The notes beneath the pieces are model-generated. The model did no database searches, was not told where the DNA came from, and saw only the letters and a list, made by a program, of their open reading frames with translations. Positions 26,960 through 37,900 of a DNA stretch of 64,000 nt are shown piece by piece (positions within the stretch are counted from its first letter, which is position 1; each line of letters begins with the position of its first letter). Origin of the DNA: Belliella alkalica (GTDB lineage: Bacteria > Bacteroidota > Bacteroidia > Cytophagales > Cyclobacteriaceae); NCBI RefSeq assembly GCF_022549785.1, contig NZ_JAKZGO010000001.1:268100-332099 (forward strand), written 5' to 3'. A program made the position numbers and the translations under genes.

Positions 26960-29900
26960 ATGGCAAAGAAGAAAAAATTAAGCAACCCATTTTCGACCGG
27001 CGGCGGTGGAGCTCTATTTGAAGCTCATGTCCAAGCCTCATTTGTCACGCTAATGCTAACTGGGGGACACGCTCCATGTCTTCCTTGCTGGCCAATTAAG
27101 GAAATTAAACTTCAGGGAAAGATTGATGGCTTTGAAACAGACGATCTAGTCGTTATCGTCGAAGATCCAATTAACAAAAAACAGCGGAAAATTCTCGGTC
27201 AGGTTAAGCATTCTATTGCTATTACTCCGCGAAATCCTTTATTTGGGGAGGTTATTCAAGGCGCTTGGAACGATTATAACAATCCCAAAAGTTTTACAAG
27301 AGGTGAAGACATTATTGCCTTGATCACAGGCCCCCTGAGTGCGACTGATTCCCATAATGTGCAATGGTTGTTGAATCAGGCGAGGCACACCAAAAATGTT
27401 GATGAATTTTTCAGAAATGTCCATCAATCGAATTTCAGTCCTTCAAAGAGTATTGAGAAACTGGAAGTCTTTCAACACCACCTAAAAGCAGCTAATCGTG
27501 GATTCCAGATCTCAAGGGATGAACTCTATGACTTCCTGAGACATTTTCATCTGATCGGATACGATCTTGGAAATGAATTCGGTGTTGTCCTATCACTACT
27601 GCATTCACACATTTCTCAATTTCAGCAACAATCTCCGCAGTTGGTCTGGTCAAAGGTTGTAGAAATAGTTCAAATATGGAATAAGGATGCTGGCACTATC
27701 ACGGCTACAAATATTCCTGAAGACCTTTTAGAAGCATTTAAACAAAAGACCTTATCAGAAATTCCCGAAGAGTTCAAGGTGGCACAGGAGAGTCATAAAG
27801 AGAATTGGGCTCAGCACCCGGACGCTACCTATCTGGCATTGGCTATTTTGATAGGTGCTTGGGATGAAAACAATCAATCAGACATAGAAGCGATTACACA
27901 AATACTAGGCATCAGTTATGAAGAATGGTTGAAGAAGGCTCGGGAAATATTGCTTTCAACTGAAAGTCCTCTTTCTCTTAGAAACGGTATTTGGAAAGTC
28001 ATTGATCGAGCCAAACTTTGGAACCTTCTGGCAACACGCATCCTTGATCAAAACCTCGATATGTTTAAGTCACTATCTGTTTCGGTACTTAAGGAGCCAG
28101 ACCCCGCTTTTGAACTGTCACCCGACAAACGATATGCCGCGAATATTCATGGTAAGATGCTAAATTATTCAAATGTTTTGAGAAAAGGAATATCCGAAGG
28201 TTTGGCCATACTAAACAATCATCCAGAGGCATGTCGCAATTGCTCGCATGGAAAAGCCGAAAGAACATGTCGAGTTGTTCTACATGAAATTCTGTCTAAT
28301 GCCGACTGGGTTATGTGGGGTAGCCTTAACGGTTTACTACCCACTCTTGCTGAGGCTTCCCCAGATGAATTTCTTACAGCAGTTGAAAAAGCGATATACC
28401 TTGAAACTTGTCCTTTTGATGAACTATTTTCGCAAGAAGGCACCGGTATCACTGGCAGAAATTATTTAACAGGTCTACTCTGGGCTTTAGAAGTCTTAGC
28501 CTGGGATGAACAGTATTTGGTCCGTGTCTGCGTTGCTCTTGCTGAGCTCTCCAGTCACGATCCTGGCGGAAATTGGGCGAATCGACCATCTAATTCACTT
28601 ATAACTATTTTACTGCCATGGTTACCACAAACACTTGCACCTGTTGAAAAGAGAAAAGTGGCATTAAGAACAATCCTTAGAGAACAACCTGATATCGCTT
28701 GGGACTTGATAATTAAGCTTCTTCCTGGCCATTGCAAAACCTCATTAGGGTCACACAAACCAAATTGGCGAAATACGATCCCTGATGATTGGAAAAATGT
28801 TGTTTCACAACAAGAATACTGGAGTCAGGTAAACTTTATTTCGGAGCTTGCGGTGGCTAATGCAGGAATAGATGTCATTCGGCTTTCTACGTTGATTGAA
28901 CGATTTGATAAACTACCTAAAAGAGCCTTTGATCAACTTGTCAAAGTCCTATCTTCTGAATCCATTGGTGAGCTGTCTGAAAACCAAACACTTTTACTCT
29001 GGGATCATTTAACAAAATTCACGAACAGACACAAGCGGTTTTCCGATTCAAGTTGGGCATTACCCATAGATCTGATTCACCAAATTGAAAAAATTTCAGA
29101 AAAACTCTCCCCAACCGACCCCTTTAATTTGTATCAGCACCTCTTTACAGATCGAGAATTTGATCTTTATGATGAAAACGGAGATTGGGTAGATCAAGGA
29201 AAAAAACTGAACGAGAGGCGTGAGATTGCCATTTCGAAAATCTTTAACCAACATGGTATTGATGGTGTCATCAGATTCCTAAAATCTGTTTCATCACCTT
29301 TTCAGGTTGGGTATGCAATTGGGGCTATTGAAGATGAAACTCTTGAAAACACCATTTTACCTCACTTCCTTGATTCTACAGAGGACAAACTTAACGCATT
29401 TGTAAGTAATTTTATATGGCGAAGATACCAAAGCAAAGGATCGAGCTGGTGTGACGGCCTTAAAAAATCTGATTGGAAACCCAGGCAATTAGGTCTTTTC
29501 CTGGCATGTTTACCATTTACCAAGGAAGTGTGGAATCGTGCTTCAGAATGGCTTAAAGAGCATGAGGCTGAATACTGGACTCGTACGGGTGCAAACATAC
29601 ATCAATCTGATGGTGATATTTCTAATGGGATTGAGAAACTCATTCAATATGGCAGACCACAAACAGCAATCAATTGCATGAGCATTATGCTTCATTTGAA
29701 GTGGCCAATCGATAGTAAGCTAGGAATAAAAGCGTTACTTGAAGCTATTTCTTCTAAAGAACCAGGTGTTGCAAGAGACGAATATAACATCATCAATCTT
29801 ATCATACACCTTCAAAAGGAGTCACAAGTTAACAGTGACAACCTTTTAAAGGTAGAATGGGCTTATTTACCTTTACTGGATGGTCATGGCGGTGCCACAC

Positions 29901-30502
29901 CAAAACTTCTAGAAAATAGACTTGCAAATGACCCTGTGTTCTTTTGTCAAATTATTCAAATGGTTTACCGCTCCAAGAAAGAAGATCAGCCTCCAAAAGA
30001 GCCCAATAAAAAATTACAGGAAAACGCTATAAATGGGTGGCAGTTACTCCATATGTGGAAGACACCTCCGGGAACACAGCAAGATGGAGTTTTCAACGAA
30101 ATTTACTTCACCAATTGGTTTGAGAAGGTCAAGGAAATCTGTAAAGAATCTGGCCACCTAGATGTTGCTCAGATTCATGTTGGCGAGGTATTGATAAACA
30201 CTCCACCAGATCCCGACGGTTTATGGATACACAAAGCTGTTGCTGCTTCATTAAACGAACTTGGAGCTGAAGACATGCGCGCAGGTTTCAAGACAGGAAT
30301 ATTTAACGCACGCGGAGCTCATTGGGTTGACCCTACTGGAAAGCAAGATCGAGATTTAGCAAAACAGTATCAAAAAAAAGCCGAAGAAATAGAAGACGCC
30401 GGCTTTCATAGATTTGCGGTGATTTTGAAAAGCTTATCCACTGAATATAACCAGCAGGCGGATCAGGAAATTGAGGATCAAAAACTACGAAACAAACAAT
30501 AA
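26960..30502 (+). CDS. Large protein with nuclease-like N terminus embedded in the hsd operon; candidate defence gene
   Basis: A 1180-residue protein that starts three bases after hsdS and ends 57 bases before hsdR, so it belongs to the operon. The first 100 residues look like a PD-(D/E)XK nuclease of the Cap4/DUF4297 sort: a glycine-rich opening G-G-G-G-A-L-F-E (E21), acidic residues D56 and D61/D62 before a beta-strand, and Q-V-K-H-S (Q81, K83). The rest is long, mostly helical and rich in Trp, Leu and Glu, resembling the repeat-built sensor regions of large antiviral proteins. I see no Walker A motif, so it is not an obvious STAND ATPase. A possible zinc site is C425-x2-C428-x8-C437. No signal peptide or membrane helix. 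The nuclease call is motif-level inference; a role in phage defence is inferred from the operon position. I do not recognise a named family for the full length. Confidence 0.7.
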   Translation: MAKKKKLSNPFSTGGGGALFEAHVQASFVTLMLTGGHAPCLPCWPIKEIKLQGKIDGFETDDLVVIVEDPINKKQRKILGQVKHSIAITPRNPLFGEVIQGAWNDYNNPKSFTRGEDIIALITGPLSATDSHNVQWLLNQARHTKNVDEFFRNVHQSNFSPSKSIEKLEVFQHHLKAANRGFQISRDELYDFLRHFHLIGYDLGNEFGVVLSLLHSHISQFQQQSPQLVWSKVVEIVQIWNKDAGTITATNIPEDLLEAFKQKTLSEIPEEFKVAQESHKENWAQHPDATYLALAILIGAWDENNQSDIEAITQILGISYEEWLKKAREILLSTESPLSLRNGIWKVIDRAKLWNLLATRILDQNLDMFKSLSVSVLKEPDPAFELSPDKRYAANIHGKMLNYSNVLRKGISEGLAILNNHPEACRNCSHGKAERTCRVVLHEILSNADWVMWGSLNGLLPTLAEASPDEFLTAVEKAIYLETCPFDELFSQEGTGITGRNYLTGLLWALEVLAWDEQYLVRVCVALAELSSHDPGGNWANRPSNSLITILLPWLPQTLAPVEKRKVALRTILREQPDIAWDLIIKLLPGHCKTSLGSHKPNWRNTIPDDWKNVVSQQEYWSQVNFISELAVANAGIDVIRLSTLIERFDKLPKRAFDQLVKVLSSESIGELSENQTLLLWDHLTKFTNRHKRFSDSSWALPIDLIHQIEKISEKLSPTDPFNLYQHLFTDREFDLYDENGDWVDQGKKLNERREIAISKIFNQHGIDGVIRFLKSVSSPFQVGYAIGAIEDETLENTILPHFLDSTEDKLNAFVSNFIWRRYQSKGSSWCDGLKKSDWKPRQLGLFLACLPFTKEVWNRASEWLKEHEAEYWTRTGANIHQSDGDISNGIEKLIQYGRPQTAINCMSIMLHLKWPIDSKLGIKALLEAISSKEPGVARDEYNIINLIIHLQKESQVNSDNLLKVEWAYLPLLDGHGGATPKLLENRLANDPVFFCQIIQMVYRSKKEDQPPKEPNKKLQENAINGWQLLHMWKTPPGTQQDGVFNEIYFTNWFEKVKEICKESGHLDVAQIHVGEVLINTPPDPDGLWIHKAVAASLNELGAEDMRAGFKTGIFNARGAHWVDPTGKQDRDLAKQYQKKAEEIEDAGFHRFAVILKSLSTEYNQQADQEIEDQKLRNKQ

Positions 30503-30559
30503 AACCACATCTTTAAAGAGTACTTGCAGATTTCCAGAAAGCAACTTTTGAAAATTATT

Positions 30560-33448
30560 ATGACCACCCAACCAGAACAGACCCTTGAAAACAACCTGAT
30601 CTCTCAGCTACAGCAGCTAGGTTATAAAAAGGTCACGATTGCCGATGAAACTGCCTTGCTTTCAAACTTGAAAACTCAACTCGAAACACACAACAAAACC
30701 GAACTCAGCGAAAAGGAATTTGCACAAATCCTCAATGCGATCAACAAAGGAAATGTGTTTGAGCGAGCAAAGATTCTCAGAGATAGAGTGGAGTACACAG
30801 ATGATTCCGGAGAGCATCGCACCATCGAACTGATCAATCAGATACACTGGTGTAAAAACGAGTTTCAGGTTGCTCAGCAGATCTCTATGAAGGGACTCTA
30901 CAAAAACCGCTATGATGTCACGATCTTAGTCAATGGCATTCCACTCGTTCAGGTAGAACTTAAACGTCGAGGCTTGGAACTCAAAGAAGCCTTCAAGCAA
31001 ACCTCTCGATATGGCATTCATTCCTATGATGCAGGTCAGGGACTTTTTCAGTTTATCCAGATCTTCGTAATCAGCAATGGCGCCAACACCAAATACTACG
31101 CCAATGGGCCTATGAAGTCGCGGAGTTTCAAACAGACATTCTACTGGTCAGATGTCAAAAACAAGTTGATCACACAGCTTTCAACTTTTGCAGACACATT
31201 TCTGGAGCCTTGCCATATTTCCAAGATGATCACCAAGTACGTGGTCTTGAACGAAACAGAAAAAACCTTGATGGTGCTTCGCCCCTATCAGTACTATGCT
31301 ACAGAGGCGATTGTGGATAGGGTCAAATCTACCACCAAATATGGCTATATCTGGCATACAACAGGTTCGGGAAAAACACTCACATCATTCAAGACTGCAC
31401 AGATTCTCACTAACTTGCCCCATGTCTATAAAGTGGTCTTTGTCGTGGACAGAAAAGATCTCGATACCCAGACTACACAAGAATTCAATGGATTTAGCAA
31501 AGGAAGTATTGATGGAACCAACAATACCAATACCCTAGTCAAGCAGCTGATTGGAGACGATAAGTTGATTGTCACTACCATTCAAAAACTATCAACAGCC
31601 GTCAACAAAGCTCGCTATGTAGAAAAGATGACTCCCCTCAAAGAAAAGCGCATCGTCTTTATTTTTGACGAGTGTCACCGGAGTCAATTTGGCAAGACCC
31701 ATTCCGATATCAAGGCATTTTTTGAAAAATGTCAGATGTTTGGGTTTACAGGTACGCCTATCTTCGAAAAAAACGCGGGTACCAACGAGTGGGGAAAACG
31801 CACCACCCAGATGCTTTTCGGAGACTGTCTCCACAAGTACGTGATAACAGATGCAATTCGGGATGAAAACGTATTGAAATTCTCAGTAGAGTACATTTCC
31901 ACTTTCAAGAAAAGAGACCATATCTTCGACATCAATGTAGAGGCTATCGATGAAGAAGAGGTGATGAATGCACCACAAAGACTCAACAACATCGTAGACT
32001 ATATCCTCAATAATCATGGGAGGAAAACACATAATAGGGCTTTCACAGCAATCTTCTGTGTGCCTAGCGTCCATGTACTGATAGAGTACTATAAACTTTT
32101 TCAGTCCAAATATGAAGCAGGAGAACACAAGCTAAAAGTAGGCACCATCTTTTCCTACGGTGCAAATGTGGATCTGATTGATGATGACGTGGATGAAATG
32201 GGTCTAACGATGGAAGATGAAAATGATTCCTTGCTAGTGGCTGCCGAAGCCAAGGCTCCATATGGACTACAGTCACAAGGCAAAAAGCACCCGAGGGAAT
32301 ACTTGGATGAGTTTATTGGAGATTATAACAAGCATTTTGGTACAAACTTCAGTACACAAGATTCCAAATCCTTCTACAATTATTATAATGACATTGCCAA
32401 GCGGGTGAAAAATAGGCAGGTTGATATTTTGCTGGTAGTAAATATGTTCTTGACAGGTTTTGACAGCAAAAGACTAAACACCCTATATGTTGACAAAAAC
32501 CTAAAATATCATGGGCTAATCCAAGCCTTCTCCAGGACCAACAGAATTCTAGATGAACTCAAATCCCAAGGCAACATCGTCTGTTTCCGAAATCTAAAGG
32601 ATGCCACCGATCAAGCTATCTCACTCTTTTCCAACATAGAGGCCAAGAGCGAGATAATTATAGAGCCCTATGAGGATTATATAAAGAAATTCAACGATGC
32701 ATATATAGAATTGCTTAAAATCGCACCATCAGTCAACAGTGTCAATGATCTTCAAGATGAAGATGCACAGCTGGAATTCATAAAAGCTTTCAGAGAGTTG
32801 ATGCGACTGAAAAATGTTTTGGGCACATTTACAGAGTTTGATTTCGCTGACCTTTCTATGCCGGAGCAGGCATTTGAGGACTACAAGAGTAAATACCTTG
32901 ACTTGTATGATAGGACAAAAAATGACAGTCAAAAAGAAAAGATTTCCATCCTCAACGACATAGACTTTGAACTTGAACTGATCCACCGTGACGAGATCAA
33001 TGTGAGCTATATTTTGAAACTTCTAGGCAAACTAAAAGACGCCACTCCTGAGGAGCAAGAGAAACAGAAGAAAGCGATCGTAGAGCTCATCGTAGGTGAA
33101 GTCCAACTTAGAAGCAAGCGGGAATTGATCGAGAAATTTATCCGTGAAAACCTCCCAAAAATAGCGGATTCGGAAGATATTCCTGATGAATTTGCCACAT
33201 TCTGGACTATGGAAAGGCTCACAGCGCTTCATCAGCTCAGCCAAGAAGAAAACTTGGATGATGAAGCTTTGGAAAAAGTGATTGGAGATTTTATCTATAC
33301 CGAAAAAGAGCCTCTAAGAGACGATATCATCGGATTGATGAAAAACAAGCCATCACTTAAAGAGCGTAAAACCATCGCTGAACGCATCAAATCCAAAATC
33401 CTTGGATTTGTAGAGACCTTTATCAATGGAATTTCAGAGGCGGCTTAA
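30560..33448 (+). CDS. hsdR: Type I restriction enzyme endonuclease/motor subunit HsdR
   Basis: A 962-residue protein. N-terminal nuclease domain: Y-D-V-T (D119) and V-E-L-K (E133, K135), the type I PD-(D/E)XK core. Superfamily 2 translocase: Walker A T-G-S-G-K-T (K272), D-E-C-H (370-373), then G-F-T-G-T-P. A helical C terminus binds the methylase core. ATG 30560 is used because the protein then begins M-T-T-Q-P-E-Q-T-L-E, the typical start; the TTG twelve codons upstream is unlikely. It cuts unmodified DNA after ATP-driven translocation in complex with HsdM2S. All catalytic motifs are intact, so the system looks active. Confidence 0.94.
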   Translation: MTTQPEQTLENNLISQLQQLGYKKVTIADETALLSNLKTQLETHNKTELSEKEFAQILNAINKGNVFERAKILRDRVEYTDDSGEHRTIELINQIHWCKNEFQVAQQISMKGLYKNRYDVTILVNGIPLVQVELKRRGLELKEAFKQTSRYGIHSYDAGQGLFQFIQIFVISNGANTKYYANGPMKSRSFKQTFYWSDVKNKLITQLSTFADTFLEPCHISKMITKYVVLNETEKTLMVLRPYQYYATEAIVDRVKSTTKYGYIWHTTGSGKTLTSFKTAQILTNLPHVYKVVFVVDRKDLDTQTTQEFNGFSKGSIDGTNNTNTLVKQLIGDDKLIVTTIQKLSTAVNKARYVEKMTPLKEKRIVFIFDECHRSQFGKTHSDIKAFFEKCQMFGFTGTPIFEKNAGTNEWGKRTTQMLFGDCLHKYVITDAIRDENVLKFSVEYISTFKKRDHIFDINVEAIDEEEVMNAPQRLNNIVDYILNNHGRKTHNRAFTAIFCVPSVHVLIEYYKLFQSKYEAGEHKLKVGTIFSYGANVDLIDDDVDEMGLTMEDENDSLLVAAEAKAPYGLQSQGKKHPREYLDEFIGDYNKHFGTNFSTQDSKSFYNYYNDIAKRVKNRQVDILLVVNMFLTGFDSKRLNTLYVDKNLKYHGLIQAFSRTNRILDELKSQGNIVCFRNLKDATDQAISLFSNIEAKSEIIIEPYEDYIKKFNDAYIELLKIAPSVNSVNDLQDEDAQLEFIKAFRELMRLKNVLGTFTEFDFADLSMPEQAFEDYKSKYLDLYDRTKNDSQKEKISILNDIDFELELIHRDEINVSYILKLLGKLKDATPEEQEKQKKAIVELIVGEVQLRSKRELIEKFIRENLPKIADSEDIPDEFATFWTMERLTALHQLSQEENLDDEALEKVIGDFIYTEKEPLRDDIIGLMKNKPSLKERKTIAERIKSKILGFVETFINGISEAA

Positions 33449-33515
33449 GCATACATATTCCTTACCTATCCACTGAACTTCTAAGAAACAAGTGGTAATA
33501 ATTGGTTTTCAGTGC

Positions 33516-34604
33516 TTATTTTTTTCCGATTTGATTTATTTGAATACCTATTTGAACTGCATCAGGCAATACAATAGACCTCGTGGTAGCAAAAGGGATG
33601 TTAGCAGATATCCTGTATTTATCTGTAATATTTATCCCCAAATATACTTGGCTTATCCAAAATGATTGATTTAGAGGATTATCTACGGGACTTTTGAGTC
33701 CTTGATAAAATGCACTAGTACCCCTGATATTGCTTGCTTTGAAGTTTCCAAAAAGACTGAAATTACCTTCATTGGTTTTCAATTCAAGATACCCTTCAAT
33801 AGGAAACTCCAAATAACCAACAAAGCTAGATTTTGGGATTTCAGAGCCAAATATCGGAATGTCAGCTATCGCTCCTGGCTTTGCAGAAACATACAAAGCT
33901 ACATTTGTAGTATTCATAAAAAATAGAGGGATTTCAAATCTAAGGTTAGTCAATCCACCTCCATTCAATATCTTAGTTGCAAGTTCCAAAGAGTCTAAAT
34001 TATCCCCTGAGTAAAATACACTTGAAAATGATATTCTCCCTATTGCAAATGTACCTGAGACCAAATCTGTGAAAATTGTAGCCCTATCTTGATTCCCTTG
34101 CAAGACTACATTACTAAAAGTGTTAGGTTTATCACCCTCTACTGAATTGAAAAAGAAGCTAGCTTGGTAACGGTTCTTTACAGGAAGAAAATAATTGGTT
34201 GCCTTAGGTATCCCATTAATTCTGTTAATCGCAGCGTAGTAACCACTAAGCTCTTTATATTCTTCTATTTGTTTCCTTATGTCAACGAGTTTTTTATTAT
34301 TGTCAAAAATCTTTTTCAAAGATGCCGTATCTGATTTTTTTGCTAGTTCGTCATTTGCTTTTAGTAAATTCTCAACCTCTTTTTCGTGTTCTTTAAACTT
34401 ATTACTATAAAATTCACTAGCTCCAAAAGCTCCTGCTACATCTATCATTTCTAGTGATTCAGGAATATGTGCATTGAGTCCCATCGTTTTCAAGTCATTT
34501 GTTATTTTGTATGACAACTTGTTTGTGGGTTTGATTGAAGGAAATTGTGCATATGCAGCATAACAATATCCTAGTAGTAATGTAAGTAAGTAAAGCTTTT
34601 TCAT
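33516..34604 (-). CDS. Secreted protein of unknown function with coiled-coil segment
   Basis: A 362-residue protein. ATG at 34602-34604 gives a clean signal peptide (K-K-L-Y-L-L-T-L-L-L-G, cut near A-Y-A-Q, about 20). A GTG 26 codons upstream would bury it. Residues about 70-125 are charged and helical, probably a short coiled coil (K-E-H-E-K-E-V-E-N-L-L). The last two thirds alternate polar and hydrophobic residues like an outer-membrane or periplasmic beta-protein and end in I-N-Q-I-G-K-K. No family recognised. It converges with hsdR, with only 67 bases between the stops, and is divergent from the Oar-like receptor gene. Confidence 0.6.
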   Translation of the reverse strand: MKKLYLLTLLLGYCYAAYAQFPSIKPTNKLSYKITNDLKTMGLNAHIPESLEMIDVAGAFGASEFYSNKFKEHEKEVENLLKANDELAKKSDTASLKKIFDNNKKLVDIRKQIEEYKELSGYYAAINRINGIPKATNYFLPVKNRYQASFFFNSVEGDKPNTFSNVVLQGNQDRATIFTDLVSGTFAIGRISFSSVFYSGDNLDSLELATKILNGGGLTNLRFEIPLFFMNTTNVALYVSAKPGAIADIPIFGSEIPKSSFVGYLEFPIEGYLELKTNEGNFSLFGNFKASNIRGTSAFYQGLKSPVDNPLNQSFWISQVYLGINITDKYRISANIPFATTRSIVLPDAVQIGIQINQIGKK

Positions 34605-34953
34605 TTTGTCTGGATTTTGGTTCTCAACAAATTTCCAAAACAAGAACCATATAAAAAATACCCTGTTGTTGGTATTTTTCACGAAAAAAAAACACGCTCG
34701 AGTTAGTCAGAAACTATATAGTGAAGTACTTTTTAATAATTTTTTGCTCTCATTAAAAAGAACAGCAATCCAAAAATGTAAGGTTATTCGTAAGCTTTAG
34801 TAAATCTATTTCCACTTACGCAACAGTACGCTAGTTAATTTGAATAGATACCTGGATCATTCAGTCAAAAATCGAAGATTTGATTCAAATGATTTTATTG
34901 ACACATTCGACTAATGCGGTCATTGATGATAATCACATTATAAAATTTCATGC
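34605..34953. other. Divergent intergenic region
   Basis: Between the secreted-protein gene (minus strand) and the Oar-like receptor gene (plus strand), so it should hold two promoters. I could not identify a clear TTTG/TAnnTTTG pair. A 7-bp inverted repeat (TGGTTCT at 34618-34624, AGAACCA at 34643-34649) lies just upstream of the secreted-protein start. No gene seen. Confidence 0.4.
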
Positions 34954-37900
34954 ATGAAAAAATCGTTAAAGATTATATTTTTATTGATAGCCTATTTTTC
35001 GGTCATTATGTTTCAGTCTAAATTGCATGCTCAAGAAACCACAGGAAGGCTACAAGGCTTCATAAAAGATAAAGAGGGTATCATCTTGGAAGGAGCTCAG
35101 GTACTATTAATCGATACTTCCAACGGCAAAAAACATCAAGCAATATCAAGGAAAGATGGATTCTACAGTTTTCTCCAACTTCCTCCGGCTTCACAATATG
35201 AAATTCAAGTTAGCTACTTAGGTTTCAAAATATTTACAGAAAAACCCATATCGATCAGTCTTGGAAGCACTACCCTACTTTCTATAGAATTAGAGGAAGA
35301 TGATACTGGCCTTGAAGAGGTGTTGGTATATACTAACAGAGGCGATATTTTTGAAAACCCTAAAAAAGGCAATGAAACATCGATCACTTCCCAAACCCTT
35401 TCAAATATTCCAACACTAAACCGAAGTATTCAAGATGCCACAAGGCTGATGCCTGAATCAAACCTCAATTCCTTCGGAGGAGCAAATTATAGGTTCAATA
35501 ATTTATCCATAGATGGCTTGGCCACCAATGATGTATTTGGGTTTCAAGAGCCATCAAGTGGTGCTGCAGGCTCCAGCGCCTCAGGTACACCTGGCGGACT
35601 TGCCGGAACTCAGCCCATTGGTTTTGGTGCAATTGAGGAACTTTCTGTAAAAATTGCACCCTTTGATGTGACCTATGGAAACTTTTCAGGTGCAAGCATC
35701 AATGTAGTCACCAAAAGTGGATCAAATCAGATACAGGGAAATCTCTATGGGTTTGGTAGGAATCAATGGCTTTTGGGAAATTATGCCGGTGGTGAAAAAC
35801 AGCAAAAAGATAAATTTTATGATGGCCAAATAGGCTTTAGCCTTGGTGGTCCTATTCTCAAAAACAAGATTTTCTATTTTCTAAATATAGAACATGCCTA
35901 CAATCGCCAACCACTACTCAACACACCGGGCACAGAGAATTCAAATTTTCCCAGGGCTTTGTTGGAACAGATATCTGATACGTTGATGGTACGATATGGC
36001 TATGACCCAGGCAAAGTTCAAGATGTTTTTATAGAAAAAGCAAGTACCAAGTACTTTCTGAGGTTTGACTTCAATTTGTCAGAGAAGCATCAACTTACTA
36101 TAAGAAACAATACCGTAAAGGGTTTTTCCGATAACTTAGAATGGTCGCAGAATTTTTTTAACTACTCAAATCAGGGATTTCGACACAATACTTTTGTCAA
36201 TAGCACACAAGCAGAGCTTAGAAGTAATCTAAGCCCAAACATTTCAAACAAACTGACAATGGGTCATACGATCGTTAGAGATCAAAGGACTTTTGATGGT
36301 GATGTTTTTCCACATTTGGAAATCACCTACAACACTGCCAATACCATATTCGCAGGAACTTACCGAGAGGCTGCCATCTATGGACTCAATGTCAATACGA
36401 GTCAGCTTACAGATAACTTGAGTATATATAAAGGAAAAAATATTTTTACAATTGGAGGATCAGCTGAGGTCAGTGAGATTCAGTATAACTTCTTGACTGC
36501 ATACAACGGTCGATGGCAATATCCATCTGTGGAGAGTTTTTTCCTTGACAGACCATCAAGAGTAAGAGGCGTTTTCAATACTCAAAACAATGATTTTGAA
36601 TACAATAGGTATACCCCCTCAGCTGAGTATGCAATCTGGCTCCTTGGATTCTATGCACAAGACGAATTTCGAGTGAATGAAAAACTGAATTTGCAGGCAG
36701 GGGTACGAGTGGATATGCAAATCCATCCTGGTGAGTTTCCACTAAGTGAAGCTTTAAAAAATAACTCCGAATTTTCAGGATTTGAGAACTCTATCAATAC
36801 CAAGCCTCAGATAAATCCAAGGGTAAGTTTCGATTACAGAATCGGAGAAAATACGCTACTAAGAGGAGGATCTGGTTTTTTTACCAGTAGGATCCCATTT
36901 CTATGGTATGCCTATGTTTACTACAATTCAGGAACAGTTTACAATAATATTGATGTAAGGCCATCAGAGCCTTTAGCCATTGAAAGAGACCTATCACAGC
37001 TTTCCACTTTGCAACCTGGACTCACTGAAATCAATCTGATAGACAACAATTTTTCCCTCCCTAGAGATTGGAAAAGCAATATAGCACTTGACTTTAGGCT
37101 TCCCGGGAACTTTGAATTGAACTTGGAAGCTACCTATGCAAAGGTACTTACAGGCTTGATGTTTCAATCAATCAACAGGATGGATTCCTTGGGCAATTTT
37201 AGCGGGGCTGATAACAGATCTTACTATCTAGCCACTGGGCAGTCCATCAAAATCAATGAAAATTTCACAAACGTTTTCCTTTTGACGAATACCAATGAAG
37301 GTTACCGCTATAACCTCACTGCAGGCATCAATAAAAAAATGGATAATTATCAAGGATACATAGGCTACTCTTATGGGGTAAGTAAGGATATACACTCTAC
37401 AGTCCGCAGCTCTCATGCAGCCAACTTTGAATGGAATCAAGCCTTAAACAGTAATAATCCTGCCCTTGCCTTTTCTAATTTTGATTTGAGACATAAGGTA
37501 ATAACTACCCATTTTATCAACCGGCAAATATCCAAAAGTCAACAAATATCTTTGGGGTTGATATATAACGGAAGAGCTGGGAGTCCATATTCTTTTGTCT
37601 ATGAAGGAGATGTGAGCCGTGATGGATCAGCTAAGAATGACCTTATTTTTATCCCTCAAAATAGAAGCGACATAAAACTAACAGATATCAGAGGAAGCAA
37701 TAATGAAATACTGATCAACCAAGAAACACAATGGCAACAATTGAATGACTATATAGAAAGCAATCCATATCTAAGAAAAAACCGAGGACAATATGCCCAG
37801 CGCAATGCAGCACGAACACCTTGGAACCACCAAATAGATGTGAGGGCAAGTTCAAAAAACATTTTTTTTAATAATAAAAGTCAGTTGGAAGTGACACTGG

